In this document: in pieces, positions 25,862-37,671 of the stretch
Layout of the letters: the number at the start of each line of letters is the position of its first letter
How positions within the stretch are numbered: the stretch's first letter is position 1
Assembly (NCBI GenBank): GCA_036250195.1
Contig: JAVHZZ010000005.1
Span: forward strand, 68,879,505-68,943,504
Length of the DNA: 64,000 bases
Origin: Mixophyes australis
Taxonomy: Eukaryota > Chordata > Amphibia > Anura > Limnodynastidae
Reading direction: 5' to 3'
Position numbers and translations under genes: made by a program
Notes under the pieces: model-generated
Seen by the model: the letters and a program-made list of their open reading frames with translations, nothing else
Databases searched by the model: none
What the model was told of the DNA's origin: nothing

Positions 25862-27080
25862 CTAAACTGTGAGGGCTGGTTTAGGTAGGGAGTTGTAGAA
25901 GTGTCTAATTTGTAGGTACTGATAAAAAATTAAATTGGGAAAATTGTATCTTTTTTTTAGCTCCGCAAATGTAAGGAAGATATTCATGCGAGCAATGTCC
26001 CATGGAAATAGAAGATGGTGGCGAGTCCAGTAATGGAAGGCTTTATGATTTATCCCTGGGGGGAAATCAGGAGAGTTCCATAATGGGACGAGCAGCGGAT
26101 GTTGGGAACGAAGTTCATATATACGTGTCACTCGGTCCCAGATAGCTACTGAGAATTTAGCTGTGGGGGTATAGTTTAAGAGTTTGGTTCTGTGCTGAGG
26201 CTTGGTCCAAAGCAACGAGGAGGGTGAGTATAGGTTAAGTAAATCAGCTTCTACATGTGTCCAGACACGCCGACCTGGGGGAGAGTGCCAAAGGACGCAT
26301 TGCACTAAATGAGTGGCTTGATAGTATTTCATTAAATTGGGTACACCCAGGCCTCCTATGCTTTGGTGTTTGAATGAAAGCCGAAGTCGAATTTTTGGTT
26401 TACGACCGGCCCATATGAATTTTGACAGGGATTGCTGTAAGTTTTTAAGTACATGCATGGGGACATGTATGGGGAGGGTCTGCCATAAATAGAGGAGGCG
26501 GGGTAATATATTCATTTTTATAGTGGCTATAAGACCAAACCAGGAGACCGTAAGTTTAGACCACTGTGTAAGGTCAGCTTTTATTGTGTTAATGAGCTTT
26601 GGGAAATTAGCAGCATAAAGTTGGGAGTAAGATTTAGTTAGGTATACACCTAGATATTTGAGTTGCTTAGATTGCCACCTAAATTTAAAGTTAGTTTTAA
26701 GTGTCTGAGTTTCCGCGGGCGCAATATTTAAACTCAAAATCTCGGATTTGTCTGCGTTAATCTTATAGTTGGAAAGGGAGCTGTATGTGTCAATTTCTTT
26801 AATAAGATTTGGGAGCGTGATATGAGGGTTAGTCAGTGATAAGATGACATCATCAGCGTACAAAGCAATTTTATGGTCCCCAGTGGAGGTTGGTATACCC
26901 GTAATATCAGGGTTGTTTCGTATGCGCGCTGCAAGGGGTTCCATAATGAGGGCAAATATAAGGGGGGAAAGAGGGCATCCCTGTCTGGTGCCATTGTGTA
27001 TAGTAAAAGAAGTAGAGGTGAAGCCATTGGCTAATACTGAGGCTGTTGGATTATGGTATAATGCTGAGATGCCACGACTT
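25862..27080 (-). pseudogene. Tx1/L1 reverse transcriptase, fragment
   Basis: The frame is open from the truncation to a stop at 25862. It contains NGTRQGCPLSPLIFAL (RT block 4), then ALYADDVIL with the catalytic YADD near 26855, then SKQLKYLGVYLTK (block 7). The thumb and connector regions follow, including WAGRKPKIRL and GGLGVPNL, both typical of L1-clade ORF2 in frogs and fish. The N-terminal endonuclease and the first RT blocks are missing, so it cannot be active. Homology is confined to the LINE. It lies in antisense orientation relative to KCNH8. Confidence 0.88.
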
Positions 27081-27437
27081 ATTTTTCATTATTATAGACT
27101 ATATAGTATGTATCAGGCTAAAGTTTTCTCTTACCAAACTGTGATACAGTACATCACTACTCCATTTCAGTATAAACTGCATTGATCCCAGTGGTGCCAG
27201 TACTGGCAGTGATTGAAAAAAATATCCTAGTGTAGATTACCTTGCATGGTACTGCCCTGGTGATGTCTTGCAATGTGGCGCATTTAAACTGCTGTTTACT
27301 ATGTTGTATTCCCTTGTAAAGAGATGCTTACAGAGAGAAAATAGCCATCTGTAAAATTATGAGATTCATTATTTCGTGTGGAAGCTGGACCAGCTCAAGT
27401 TACAAAGAAAAATTCTGCAAATTTAGTATCATAAATA

Positions 27438-28155
27438 GAGATGTTCACTGACCCCCGTATTTTGGTTTTGGATCTTGATTAACTTTGTGTTTGGTTTTGG
27501 TAAAACCGCTCTTGTGTGTTTTGGTTTTGGATCCCATTTTGTTTCTAAAATCCCTCCCTTTTGTTAATGTAATTCACACACTATAACCTTTAACTAGAAA
27601 ATCACATAATGCGGCTCTTTTTTTATCCATACATTATTAGTAACCTCAATAACATTAATTTCCAATCATTTCCAGTCAATTTTTGTCAAGTGACTGAGCA
27701 ATGGCACAGGAGCCTGGAGAGTGACAAAAACACTGCTACGCCTGTTTCTGTGTAAGCAATGGCACTGAGCAATGTCACTGGAGACTGAAGAGTGAAAAAC
27801 ACTGCTATGCCTGTTTCTGTGTGAGCAATGGCACTGTGCAATGTCACTGGAGACTGGAGAGTGAAAAACACTGCTATGCCTGTTTCTGTGTGAGCAATGG
27901 CACTGTGCAATGTCACTGGAGACTGGAGAGTGACAAAAACACTGCTAAGCCTGTTTCTGTGTGAGCAATGACGCTGGATCTCCTGGAGAGGTACTTATGG
28001 AATCCAAAACCCGTGAGATCTGACAACTCAACGGTGACGTTTTGCCTCGATTCAGATAAGAGGAAGCGCGAAAGTAACGAGCCGGCTCGCGAGCCTACTC
28101 GGATCCCCTATGTTCGGGTGGGTTCGGTTTTCAGAAAACCGAGTCTGAGCATCTC
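27438..28155 (+). mobile_element. TA-flanked inverted-repeat element, copy B
   Basis: It begins gagatgttcactgaccc and ends gtctgagcatctc. The left flank is TA, and the right flank is TG, a decayed TA. The interior shares the TTTGGTTTTGG tract and the aacctcaataacatt block with copies A and C. It contains its own tandem repeat at 27695-27970. Confidence 0.7.
27695..27972. repeat. Tandem repeat of ~67 bp inside copy B
   Basis: About four units of the form gagcaatggcactg, then gtcactggagactgg, then aacactgctatgcctgtttc. An open frame on the - strand across them is a repeat artefact. Confidence 0.85.
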
Positions 28156-28900
28156 TGATCATAAGCCCCTCAGACTGTGGTCAGGTACCCCTGCATTGGT
28201 CCAAGTCATCATCTGAACGACTACTGTTATTGCTTTTATAAACGCATGCCCTCCTTAAAAATGTTCTAATCAATCATCTGGGCTAATGCTATTATCAAGA
28301 GGAAACTTCAATGTTGAACTCAGGTTGTGGCAGTAATTAGATTGTATTGAAATTCATATAGAGTTTCAAGATTTTTTGTTTTGCTTTCACAGAAAAGCAA
28401 ATTCTTTATATACATAAGTTCCGTTATAGATCAACAATTATAAATTATAAACACAAGTAAGACCAGCAACAATAGTAATAATAATTTAGACTATACATCA
28501 GCATATTGAACGATGCAGAGACTCCAGAAAAACAGAATAAATATGTTGTTCCTGCAACATAAACTATTAAATCTAAAACTTGTTGCAACCCTTATATTAA
28601 AGACACAGCATGAATAATCATATAAACCAAGTGGAAGTGCTACCAAGCTGTACTAATAGTCTGTCTTAGATTCCTCTAGAATCTATTCCAGCAAAACTAA
28701 TCATGTCCGCCCTGAAGTTTCAATACAACCACAACAGAAAACAGACTATTTTAACCAATATGGTGATAATTTTCAGCCACTATACTGAGTTATTCATATT
28801 CTGCATACATTTATGCATACATTTATATAATCAATAATATATTGCCTTAATATCTTTAAATATATATTTTTCTCCTGATTGTAATTTGTTCCCCCAAACC
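28156..28900. other. AT-rich non-coding DNA
   Basis: No recognisable gene or repeat. Confidence 0.45.
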
Positions 28901-29708
28901 AAAATTCCAGCATTCTACTTTTTATGAAGCTATTACTCCTCTTTTCCTTTAACCTACCTATTCTCACATTAAGTGAATTTAACTTTCCCATTGAAAACAC
29001 CGCTGTCTGTGCTGTCACAAAACTTCCTCCACTTATTTTTGCTTTTCCACTGTGATGGATACTCCCTTGGCTTTGACTTCTCCCATTTCCACTCTATCTC
29101 TATTTTCTCCAATGTGGCCTTCCTGCTCTATTTTGCTCTCGTTTCCTTCAGTCTAACCTTACTTCATGCTAATAGCCTCCACACCTGCACCAAAAACCAC
29201 ATGGACACCTAAGGTTTCTCGTGATCACTAAAAAACTACTCTCTCGTATAATTACCCTGTTCTTACATAACCTGGCAATCTATTTCTACAACTACACAAA
29301 CTATTCTAATTTCTTGACAACTCCAGCTATCACATACAGTCTCCAGTGATACAGACCTCAATCATGGCATACCAAACAGACCTTCCTCCTGCAATACTGC
29401 TCCTGTACTGCTGAGCACCACTGTACATAATTTCATTCCAAACTGACTTTCTACACTAGAAATTCATCTTTTCATCATACAACATTGCCCTTTCACTTGC
29501 AAAGCAAACATATTCCAGTTCTCGAATACCTACATATTCTTCTAGCCCCTGGTGCCATCATGCCACTTTTTCTCAGCCCATATGCACCCCTTACTGCCCA
29601 TGATTTTTCCACCCACTTCAAAGGGAAAATCAAAACCATTAGGCAATATATTTCCTCATGACAGATCCCACCTACTCCTCCCACTATCTCCTATACTTCT
29701 ATACTATA

Positions 29709-30066
29709 GGGCAGCACAGTGGCCTAGTGGTTAGCACTTCTGCCTTACAGCACTGGGGTCATGAGTTTGATTCTCGACCATGGCCTTATCTGTGTGGAGT
29801 TTGTATGTTCTCCCTGTGTTTGCGTGGGTTTCCTCCGGGTGCTCCGGTTTCCTCCCACACTCCAAAAACATACTGGTAGGTTAATTGGCTGATATCAAAA
29901 ATTGACCCTAGTCTCTCCCTTCTCTGTCTGTCTCCCTGTCTGTCTGTGTGTGTCTATATTAGGGAATTTAGACTGTAAGCTCCAATGGGACAGGGACTGA
30001 TGTGAATGAGTTCTCTGTACAGCGCTGCGGAATTAGTGGTGCTATATAAATATATGATGATGATGA
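29709..30066 (+). mobile_element. Full-length V-SINE
   Basis: The head contains tRNA-like promoter boxes: gtggcctagtggttagcact (A box) and gagtttgattctcgacc (B box). It is followed by the V-SINE centre (gtgtggagtttgtatgttct, then gcgtgggtttcctccgggtg), a (CTGT)n stretch, and the L2-type tail cgctgcggaattagtggtgc ending in (GATGAT)n. It is the most complete SINE in the window. The tail matches the L2 3' end, consistent with mobilisation by L2. Confidence 0.92.
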
Positions 30067-30454
30067 TATACTTCCCAATCCAGCCTCAGTTCATTCTTCC
30101 CAGCAACTGCACATCTCATCATCTCACACTACAATCTGCCCTCTCTATATTATTGACTCCAAAATTTTCAGCTTCCTCACCTACACAGCAAGTCCACCTC
30201 ATCTCTTTAACCTGTCTCTTTCTGGTGGCCATTTAAATCCTCCTTTACGGATGCGCTCATCTTAAAGAAATAATCTCTCATCCCAGCCTATCTTTCCAAC
30301 TACCTCAATATTTCTCTCCTCCCTTGTGCCTCTAAACTACTTGAGGGACTTGCAAAACCCTGCCTATCTTACTTTATTTCATATCACTCCCTTCTCGTCT
30401 CCAACATTCCACTGAGACTGACCTCACAAACCGACCAATGGTCTACTTACAGCA

Positions 30455-30793
30455 ATGTCTAAGGGTCACTTCTCCATACTCATCTTCCAGAACCTCTATG
30501 CTGCTTTTAACACAGTTCATCACCCTGTTCTTCTGCGCACACTTCACTCTATTAGCCTTTGTAATACAGTGATTTCCTGGTTTACTTCCTATGTTTTGAA
30601 CTGTGCCTTCAGTTTCTCTATTTTTCACACATGCTTCCATCCACTTACACTATCTGTTGGGGGTCCCCCAAAGCTCTGTTCTCAGACTTCTGTTTTCTTA
30701 TTCTACACTTCATCTCTTGGTGAACTAATGAAATCATTCGGCATCCACTGCCTCCATTATGTAACAACACCCAAATCTACAGCTCCTCATTGA
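30455..30793 (+). pseudogene. L2 reverse transcriptase fragment
   Basis: The translation contains AAFNTVHHPVLLRTLHSI (from the L2 block AAFDTVDH with both Asp changed), then VISWFTSYVLN, then LFYTSSLGELMKSFGIH, and a degenerate CLHYVTTPK in place of the YADDTQ catalytic box. The family resemblance is strong, but the catalytic aspartates are lost and the surrounding frames are broken. Confidence 0.82.
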
Positions 30794-31312
30794 CCACTTT
30801 CCTTCTGTACTATCCTGTGTAGCAAATTGTGTCTCTACTATTTCCATATGGTGTCCCAATGCTACCTAAAGCTCAACACGACCAATGCATCTTAAATGCT
30901 GCAACAACACTAATCTACCTCTCTTGCTGCTCCACATTACCACTTTGCAAATCTCTACACTGTATACCTGTGTCCTCCAGAATACAAATTCAAACTACTT
31001 ACCCTCGCCTACAAAGCCCTTAAAAACACCACTCATTCATACATCTCAAAACTCATCTTGAAATACTCTCCCTCATGCCCTATTACATCTTACTGTGACC
31101 TGCATCACACCGTGTTATCGTGTTTGATAATCACCTCTCACTATAAAACTCCTCCTGAGCCACTGCCCACTTATTGAATTCCCTATCATGCCCTATCAGA
31201 CTCCCACAGCTTTCAAATCTTTAAACACTCACTAAAAACCTATTTCTTTATTATAGCTTACTCTATTCCAACCTATACTACTCAAAAGTGGTACACCCTC
31301 ACAACTGTTCCA

Positions 31313-31934
31313 GGGGCACTTTTATTAACCATTGCATAGAATGAAAAATAGTTTTCAATCCTTATCGCATTGAGAAGGATTTAACTATTTCTCATATTTA
31401 TGAAAAAGCAACACAGGAGCAGCAGCTCCGAAAAACTGCTGTTCCTGTGAAGAGCAAAACTTACCACTGCCTCTTCACTTCCGAAGAAGTATGCGATCCA
31501 CGGGAGTCCTCTTCTCACTCCAGTGCGCATGCGCCGATTGAAAACCTCGGGCATGCGCACAAATACCCTGCACTATACAGTTGCAGAGAGAGAACGGTGA
31601 GTGACAAGGAGGAATCATGTGATCCCTCCACACATGCGCTCTCCAGCTCTGCTCCGAAGAGCAGAGCTGGTCAGTGCTGTCAGCAGCTGACAGCACTGAA
31701 ACATTTCAATTATGATAATGTATGCCAGAAATGATAATTTTTTTTATCAAACTTTAGTAAATAGCAATACTGAGCAGTGCCCATACACTGTTATGGGGAC
31801 TGCTCAATAAAACGAAGAGATATGCAATGATATCTGCTGCGATGCAGTGATAGTAAATAAGAATTTTGAGGTTAATCCCCAAAAACATCAGGTTTCGGGG
31901 ATTGAACACACTTTTTGTTTCATAAATAGGCCCC
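31313..31934. mobile_element. MITE with 3-bp duplication (CCA) inside the L2
   Basis: The ends ggggcacttttattaac and ttcataaataggcccc form an imperfect inverted repeat. CCA lies on both sides (31310-31312 and 31935-31937). The inserted block splits the L2 coding end from its 3' untranslated region. The interior has a GC-rich palindromic zone (gtgcgcatgcgcc and gggcatgcgcac). No coding capacity. Confidence 0.75.
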
Positions 31935-32062
31935 CCAATGTCCACTGTGAGCCACATTTGTTCGTCTTGTCTCAACTGTGGATTGTAGCTCTCTTATGTT
32001 TTCATGTCTACTTTGTATAGCTCCCCAATGTCTGGGTTTGCAGCCTACGATGGTGTCCTAGA

Positions 32063-32064
32063 AA

Positions 32065-32096
<32 letters not shown>

Positions 32097-32160
32097 TTAT
32101 TTATATAGCACCACTAATTCCGCAGCGCTGTACAGAGAACTCATTCACATCAGTCTTTAA
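32063..32160 (-). mobile_element. V-SINE 3'-tail fragment
   Basis: A (CAT)n run at 32068-32095 is followed by the - strand V-SINE tail (gcgctgcggaattagtggtg) and the gatgtgaatgagttctctgt block. Only the 3' about 90 bp remains. Confidence 0.82.
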
Positions 32161-33433
32161 GACATCAGAAATTAAGGACAATTATAATGGTAATAAAACC
32201 AAGAGGTATCTTTTTCTTTTTTTTTCTACTTTGCAAACATATGGTAAATTTACGACTGCATCTTGATATACCAGTGTTAAAAATTTACCCACAAGACTCT
32301 AAAACATGTGTGTTATTCAATATCACTTATATCCCTAACCTAAATGCACTAAATCTACATGCAGTACAACTTGTATTTTAATAATTGTGGAGAAGAGGTG
32401 TCAAGTCAGATGTCTGCTGAACTACAAAGTTATCACTTGCTTAATTTTACTCACCCCAAATCACACCTATGATCCATATAGGAACCATAGTACATAAACA
32501 TAGAATTTGACTGCAGAAAATGACAGGTCCATTTAGTATGCACTTTTGTGTGTTTGTTTTTTGGGGGGTAGTTGTTTTTTTTGGGGGTGGTGCATTTGTT
32601 TGGGTGGAGATGTTTTGGGGCATTGTTTGCTTTGAGTTAATATTTTCTGTCTTATTACTGTATGAGTCCCCAGCACAACTGCTGAAAGTCTGCTTCATGG
32701 ATCTATCATCCTTACTTGAAAACAAAAAAGATTTGTGTACCACAATTCACTTCAGTTTTATGTCTGGATGGTCTACATACTCTTACTGACAAGTCTGTGT
32801 TAGCTGTATGGCACACCAATCCAAAGCTCTGTAATGGAGGTCAATTATGAAGTGCAAATCGAAGGGCCTTGCAAAGCACCTTGGTTTTCCACCAAAGCAC
32901 CTGGATGGCTGGATCAGTGCATTTCAAGTTGTATGTCTACTCAATTCTCTCATAATACGGGTTGGGTACTAAGGATCGAGTAGCGGAAATCCGACAGCTC
33001 TTTCTCCGATAGGAAAAGTGCGATTTTGAAGTGTCCTGCCTTCACCTGACAACGACTGGTTGGAAAAACTCCTGGAAACAATTCCGGCCAATGAACACAC
33101 CGCCCTTTAAAAATAACGTCATGCTAAAGTGCAACCCGCACATTCTTCCTATTCCCACACAGAGAAACAACAAAAATCTGGGAGCACTGAGGGTGCCCCC
33201 CGCCCTCCCCCCCCCCATCCAAACCTAAGAAGCTTGGAGTGAGTTGTGCAGCACCTAAAGGAGTTAGGGTGCATTGGCACCAGCAATTACATTAATATTA
33301 TCCTGTTTTGTAATTAATTTTACATACAGTATGTAAAGTAAGAGTCTGTCTCACAGCTGGATGCCAGGCAAAAATGACAAATCTTCACAGTGCATTAGTG
33401 CTAGGAGTGGAAGTATATAAACATTTATACAGT
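32161..33433. other. Non-coding DNA with a possible MITE
   Basis: No gene is seen. 32950-33130 (from cgggttgggtactaagg) resembles in style 62728-62965 (from gggttgggtacgcttt), which may be another MITE type. C-rich runs occur near 33195-33220. Confidence 0.4.
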
Positions 33434-34101
33434 GGACCCGATACATCAAGACAGGCATACTGAGTGCAATGTGCGTTTATTTCAGAATACACATAATTCA
33501 GGGGTCTGCGTACGCCTAAATTCAACAAGGAACAGGTCTGAAGACACGTGCGCTGATTAATTCTGGTGTAGGTCTGCTCAGCTCTACTACACAAGACACT
33601 ATGTGGGATATAAGTTTGCAAAAGAACACAGAGAAAAAAAAAATCAATTAATGTCACCTGTTAATATAGGCATTAATGCTAAAACAGTTAAAAATAGTTT
33701 ATTTTTTCTTTCATTTTTGCCACGAAATACATTTATTAGTATGTTCTTAATGTCTACTGAACATACGATACATTTTTACAGTTGGTCCTGATTGCAAACA
33801 CATGTTATAGCATGCATACATGACTGTCGTCGCTAGTAATCAAGAGTTAGACCATTCCTGTAGCTAAAATAAGAGATACGACTGAAAAACAAGTACCTGA
33901 GAGATGCCCAGAGCTTGAATCGGACTCTGTTGCGAGCACTCGCGATTGGCACTCCCTTATTGCACAATGTACTTTGTGTTTGAAGAGGAATTGAACGTGG
34001 CTGTGTTCTGTAGCATATGGTCCAATCCTGGGCATTCGCAGAGTGATTTTGCAGATTATATACACCTAATCGCAGTTTACAACCCTTGATAAATCAGGCA
34101 C
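33434..34101 (-). mobile_element. Non-autonomous ~680-bp family, copy 3 (AGT duplication)
   Basis: The reverse complement of this element aligns along its whole length with 8492-9180. The ends ggacccgatacatcaag and cttgataaatcaggcac are inverted. Exact AGT triplets flank it (33431-33433 and 34102-34104). The length is 668 bp with no coding capacity. It ends about 385 bp before KCNH8 exon 2. Confidence 0.82.
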
Positions 34102-34376
34102 AGTATGCATAATTTCTAAATATGTAGTTTACCTAGTCTCCCTAACAGCTTTATACCCTTGATAAATAGCGAGGTTGACTTATTCCTCCCATGTCTTTTG
34201 CTAAAAAGAATTACTCTATTTCTTTGTTTTCTTTTAGTGCTCAATAGAATATTAGATACTGTTTTCAAACTTAAACTGCATTTTCACTGTTTCTCTAGAG
34301 AATATTTTGTATACACCAGTAATTATATTAATGTGCATGCATGTGAAATAACATACTGATGGTAATGCATGCATAA

Positions 34377-34727
<351 letters not shown>

Positions 34728-35781
34728 TGATTTTATATCCTCAAGGAGCTGCTTTATTTTTATTCTTAAGTGTTTTGCATAGTTGTGAGGTTGATATAAA
34801 TAGTCTGCATCCTCCCCTATTCTCAGTGTTTTTAGCAGTCACAATTTAGTAACCAAAATAACAGAATGAATATAAAGGTCAATGCTAAAACATGTACCTT
34901 AATAAATAGGCAAGCTATAAACACTGATTTAATTGCAAACATAACCTTTAATATTTATTAGGCAATGCTTACGTGAAATTGTAAGTTACATAATATTAGA
35001 TGAAGAAATACATAAAAAGTAATATGTGTGGCATTTCATCTAGTGTATTACACAAGGGCATTATATTGCATCAAAATGGAACCATTAATTTCTCTGCTAA
35101 CTATCAATCACATGATGTGTGGGTTAGTAGGTAATATATGTAAATCTTCAATTATCCCTATAATATGAAAAGTCCCCTTGTGGGTCTGAAGTAATGGAAG
35201 TAAAGCTATTTAACTAATAATATGTTTAAAGTCAACCTGCCATTTACATTTTAAGCTTATAATTTCTTCCAATAGACTACATTTAGCAGTAACTATAAAG
35301 AATTGAACTATTAATTGAACCAGTTTGCCTAGAGAATAATTAGAATACATGCAGTTGCTTAAAAGTTAAACACAAAATTTATAATGATTTGCTTAAAAAA
35401 CAATTGATTAGACCAAGATTTAACATCATGACAGCAGGCTGATAAGTTTAGGGGTTTGCTGGCAGCTTTTAATCTTACTTAAAGGGTTCTTCTACTATGT
35501 GAGACCAGTCCTGGCATACAGCAACAACATTTAAAAGAAGGTGCATTTATCTCTGAGGGAACTCATCCAACTTGTACAAGATGGATGAGTTCCCTCAGAT
35601 TTTAGGATCGGGCATACACCTAAAAAATAAGACTTAGAGTGGCTAGTTCCCTCCTTTGTGAATCACTGCTAGGCATGGAAACATAATAATTTATGAAATT
35701 ATGGTATATCTGCAATGCAATGATAGAGTGTTTCACTTCAAACACCTGCCATCGTTGCTGCTTAGCACCTGTGCACTTTCA

Positions 35782-36210
35782 GGACCTCATTTAGAGTCGA
35801 ACGCAAAGTCCGTTTAAGAAGTGTAGGAGTGGGAGTGTGCCGCAGCTTGGTAGGGTTTTACGAGTGTCAAGCAACCCCAGTCGCGGCCCACTCGTAATAA
35901 CCTACCGAGCTGCGAGCAGTTCCTGCAACTAGCTAACCGCTTGCGCCACCTAATTCCTGCCGCACAGCTTTAGCTCTTTTTTGACGTGTGTTACATCTGC
36001 GCCTCACTGCGACTGGGATTTATTTACATGGTCACGCCTTCACAATTCCGCGTTCGTTCCTCCCATTCTCTCGTAGTGAGTCGCAAGCTGCCGCAAGTGT
36101 TAATTGCATCCAAGTTGCAGTCGGATTTGGTGCTTGCTGCACATGCGTGATAGTGTTTTTTTGTTCAATGCGCCTAATACGGACTTTGTGTCCAACTCTA
36201 AATGAGGTCC
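35782..36210. mobile_element. MITE with 3-bp duplication (TCA)
   Basis: The ends ggacctcatttagagt and actctaaatgaggtcc are a perfect 16-bp inverted repeat. The similarity extends to caaagtccg and cggactttg. TCA flanks both sides (35779-35781 and 36211-36213). The interior is unusually GC- and CpG-rich for this intron. 429 bp, no coding capacity. Confidence 0.88.
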
Positions 36211-36884
36211 TCAGCGTGGAATATGGCACTAATGATACATAAGTAATTGGCACCTTACTTGCTTAACAATTTTTTGGGTCATTATACTGTAGGGCAGGTT
36301 GATTACAGCAATTTCACTCAGTTCACAGATCCCTACTGAAGCTACACAACTCTCAGTAGAATTGCTTAGACTGTATGCCAGCAGCTGGACTTGTAACCAT
36401 GTAATGCCTAGTGATGTCGTCACCTGGGTCCATCAGGTATTAGCATTTGACAAACGGATGTTCCTTTATTCATATGATATAACTGGCTTAGACTCCAGCT
36501 CTATTAAGAACAAATGTATAATTTGAACTAGCGTTCCTTGAGTTATGTTTTCATTGAGGGATGCACAAATAAAAAAGATAATAAAAAAAAGAAAGATAAA
36601 AAGAACACTGTTACATGAATAATACCTACTACTTCAAAGATAAAACTCTTTTAATATAACTTGTCCTAAACTTTCATAAAGTATTGGACACATGTTGTCC
36701 CTATATGAACAGAAAAAGCAGGCTAGTCCATATTTATGGTATCATTTTAGGGTTACATTAAACATGAGATAAAATTTCGAACAGATTCATGGATACACTA
36801 ATTTTGTATTGTTATTTTTTGATTAGTTTTCCTTATGTAATCCAAGCAGGATATAGTGATATAGTATATTTATTCCAAATAAAT

Positions 36885-36887
<3 letters not shown>

Positions 36888-36940
<53 letters not shown>
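36888..36940. repeat. (CA)n/(TA)n microsatellite
   Basis: A short CA run followed by about 40 bp of TA. Confidence 0.93.
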
Positions 36941-37048
36941 GATGCCCCTGAGGAAAGTACTATACTGAAACGTTGGAATGGATTAAACACACCCTTTTGA
37001 TACAAACTACAATCTGTCTTAAATCCTTGAGTGCCGCCTCACCTGGAA
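36941..37048 (+). mobile_element. Short retroelement fragment with hammerhead-like core
   Basis: A 108-bp island between a TA microsatellite and the Helitron start. It contains CTGAGGA (36948-36954), a stem AGTA/TACT around CTA (36956-36966), and GAAAC (36967-36971) followed by GTT. Both invariant hammerhead boxes are present. Helix I shows only about two good pairs next to the core, and helix III has no loop, so this is a decayed or dimer-type motif at best. Confidence 0.4.
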
Positions 37049-37050
37049 TC

Positions 37051-37069
37051 TATATATATAAATAAATAA

Positions 37070-37125
<56 letters not shown>

Positions 37126-37130
37126 TAAGC
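37051..37130. repeat. (TA)n and (AAAT)n tract at the Helitron 5' end
   Basis: A TA run with a short aaataaataaat insert, directly left of the conserved Helitron 5' sequence. Confidence 0.93.
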
Positions 37131-37671
37131 CTAGCGGCGTGTGTTAGTGTGTGTGTGTGTGTGTGTAAAAAACTATTTTCTCAGAAAGGGCTCATCCAAT
37201 TGACCTGAAATTTGGTATACTGACATTATTTGACAAAAAAATTATAATAGTGAAGTCAGTTAACTTCCATCATCCCCCCTTCCCCCCGTGGGAGGGGTAG
37301 TAAAGGCTAAATTTACGAGTTGAGGGCTCAAACTCTTTTTCGTGAGGTAATTTTACCTCATGAACACACATGCGTAGTATACTTAACACAGTGAAGAAAC
37401 CTGATGAAAGCACCATATGCATGGACGTCATTACTGTGCTACCCGCCTTCCTAACAACTTGCCAAACACCTACTATTACTACTCACGCCTTCCTAGTAAA
37501 TCGGCAAAAATTACTACTCACGCTCTACTGACAAGTCCGCAAAAAACTACTACTCACGCTGTACTAATAAGTCCGCGAAATATAAACCACAATCCAACTT
37601 CTATAGCCCTCACTATCAAACAATAGCAAACAAATTCATTATCTTATTTTTATTTTTTTATTCTTATTTAA

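Larger units (their letters stand above)
24795..27085 (-). mobile_element. Tx1/L1-type LINE, 5' truncated
   Basis: The element runs from about 27085 (truncation) to a T-rich run at about 24780-24816, which is the poly(A) end read on the + strand. It carries the 3' half of an L1-clade reverse transcriptase and the C-terminal zinc-knuckle region. The two coding pieces are listed separately. Confidence 0.85.
28901..32062 (+). mobile_element. L2 LINE, decayed, interrupted by a V-SINE and a MITE
   Basis: Reverse-transcriptase remains are readable at 30455-30793, and C-terminal L2 coding remains at 31140-31290. The L2 3' untranslated signature (gtagctctcttatg, gtctactttgtatagc) resumes at 31938-32062 after a MITE. 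The 5' part (28900-29700) is pyrimidine-rich and only loosely L2-like, so the left boundary is uncertain. A V-SINE sits at 29709-30066 and a MITE at 31313-31934. Confidence 0.7.

Noticed and set aside
26844..27185. 113-codon + strand frame
   Set aside because: Antisense shadow of the Tx1/L1 reverse transcriptase.
27686..27916. Repeated His-Ser-Ala peptide frame
   Set aside because: It is the antisense reading of the 67-bp tandem repeat in element copy B.
29709..29790. tRNA-like A and B boxes
   Set aside because: They belong to the head of a V-SINE; no cloverleaf tRNA gene can be drawn.
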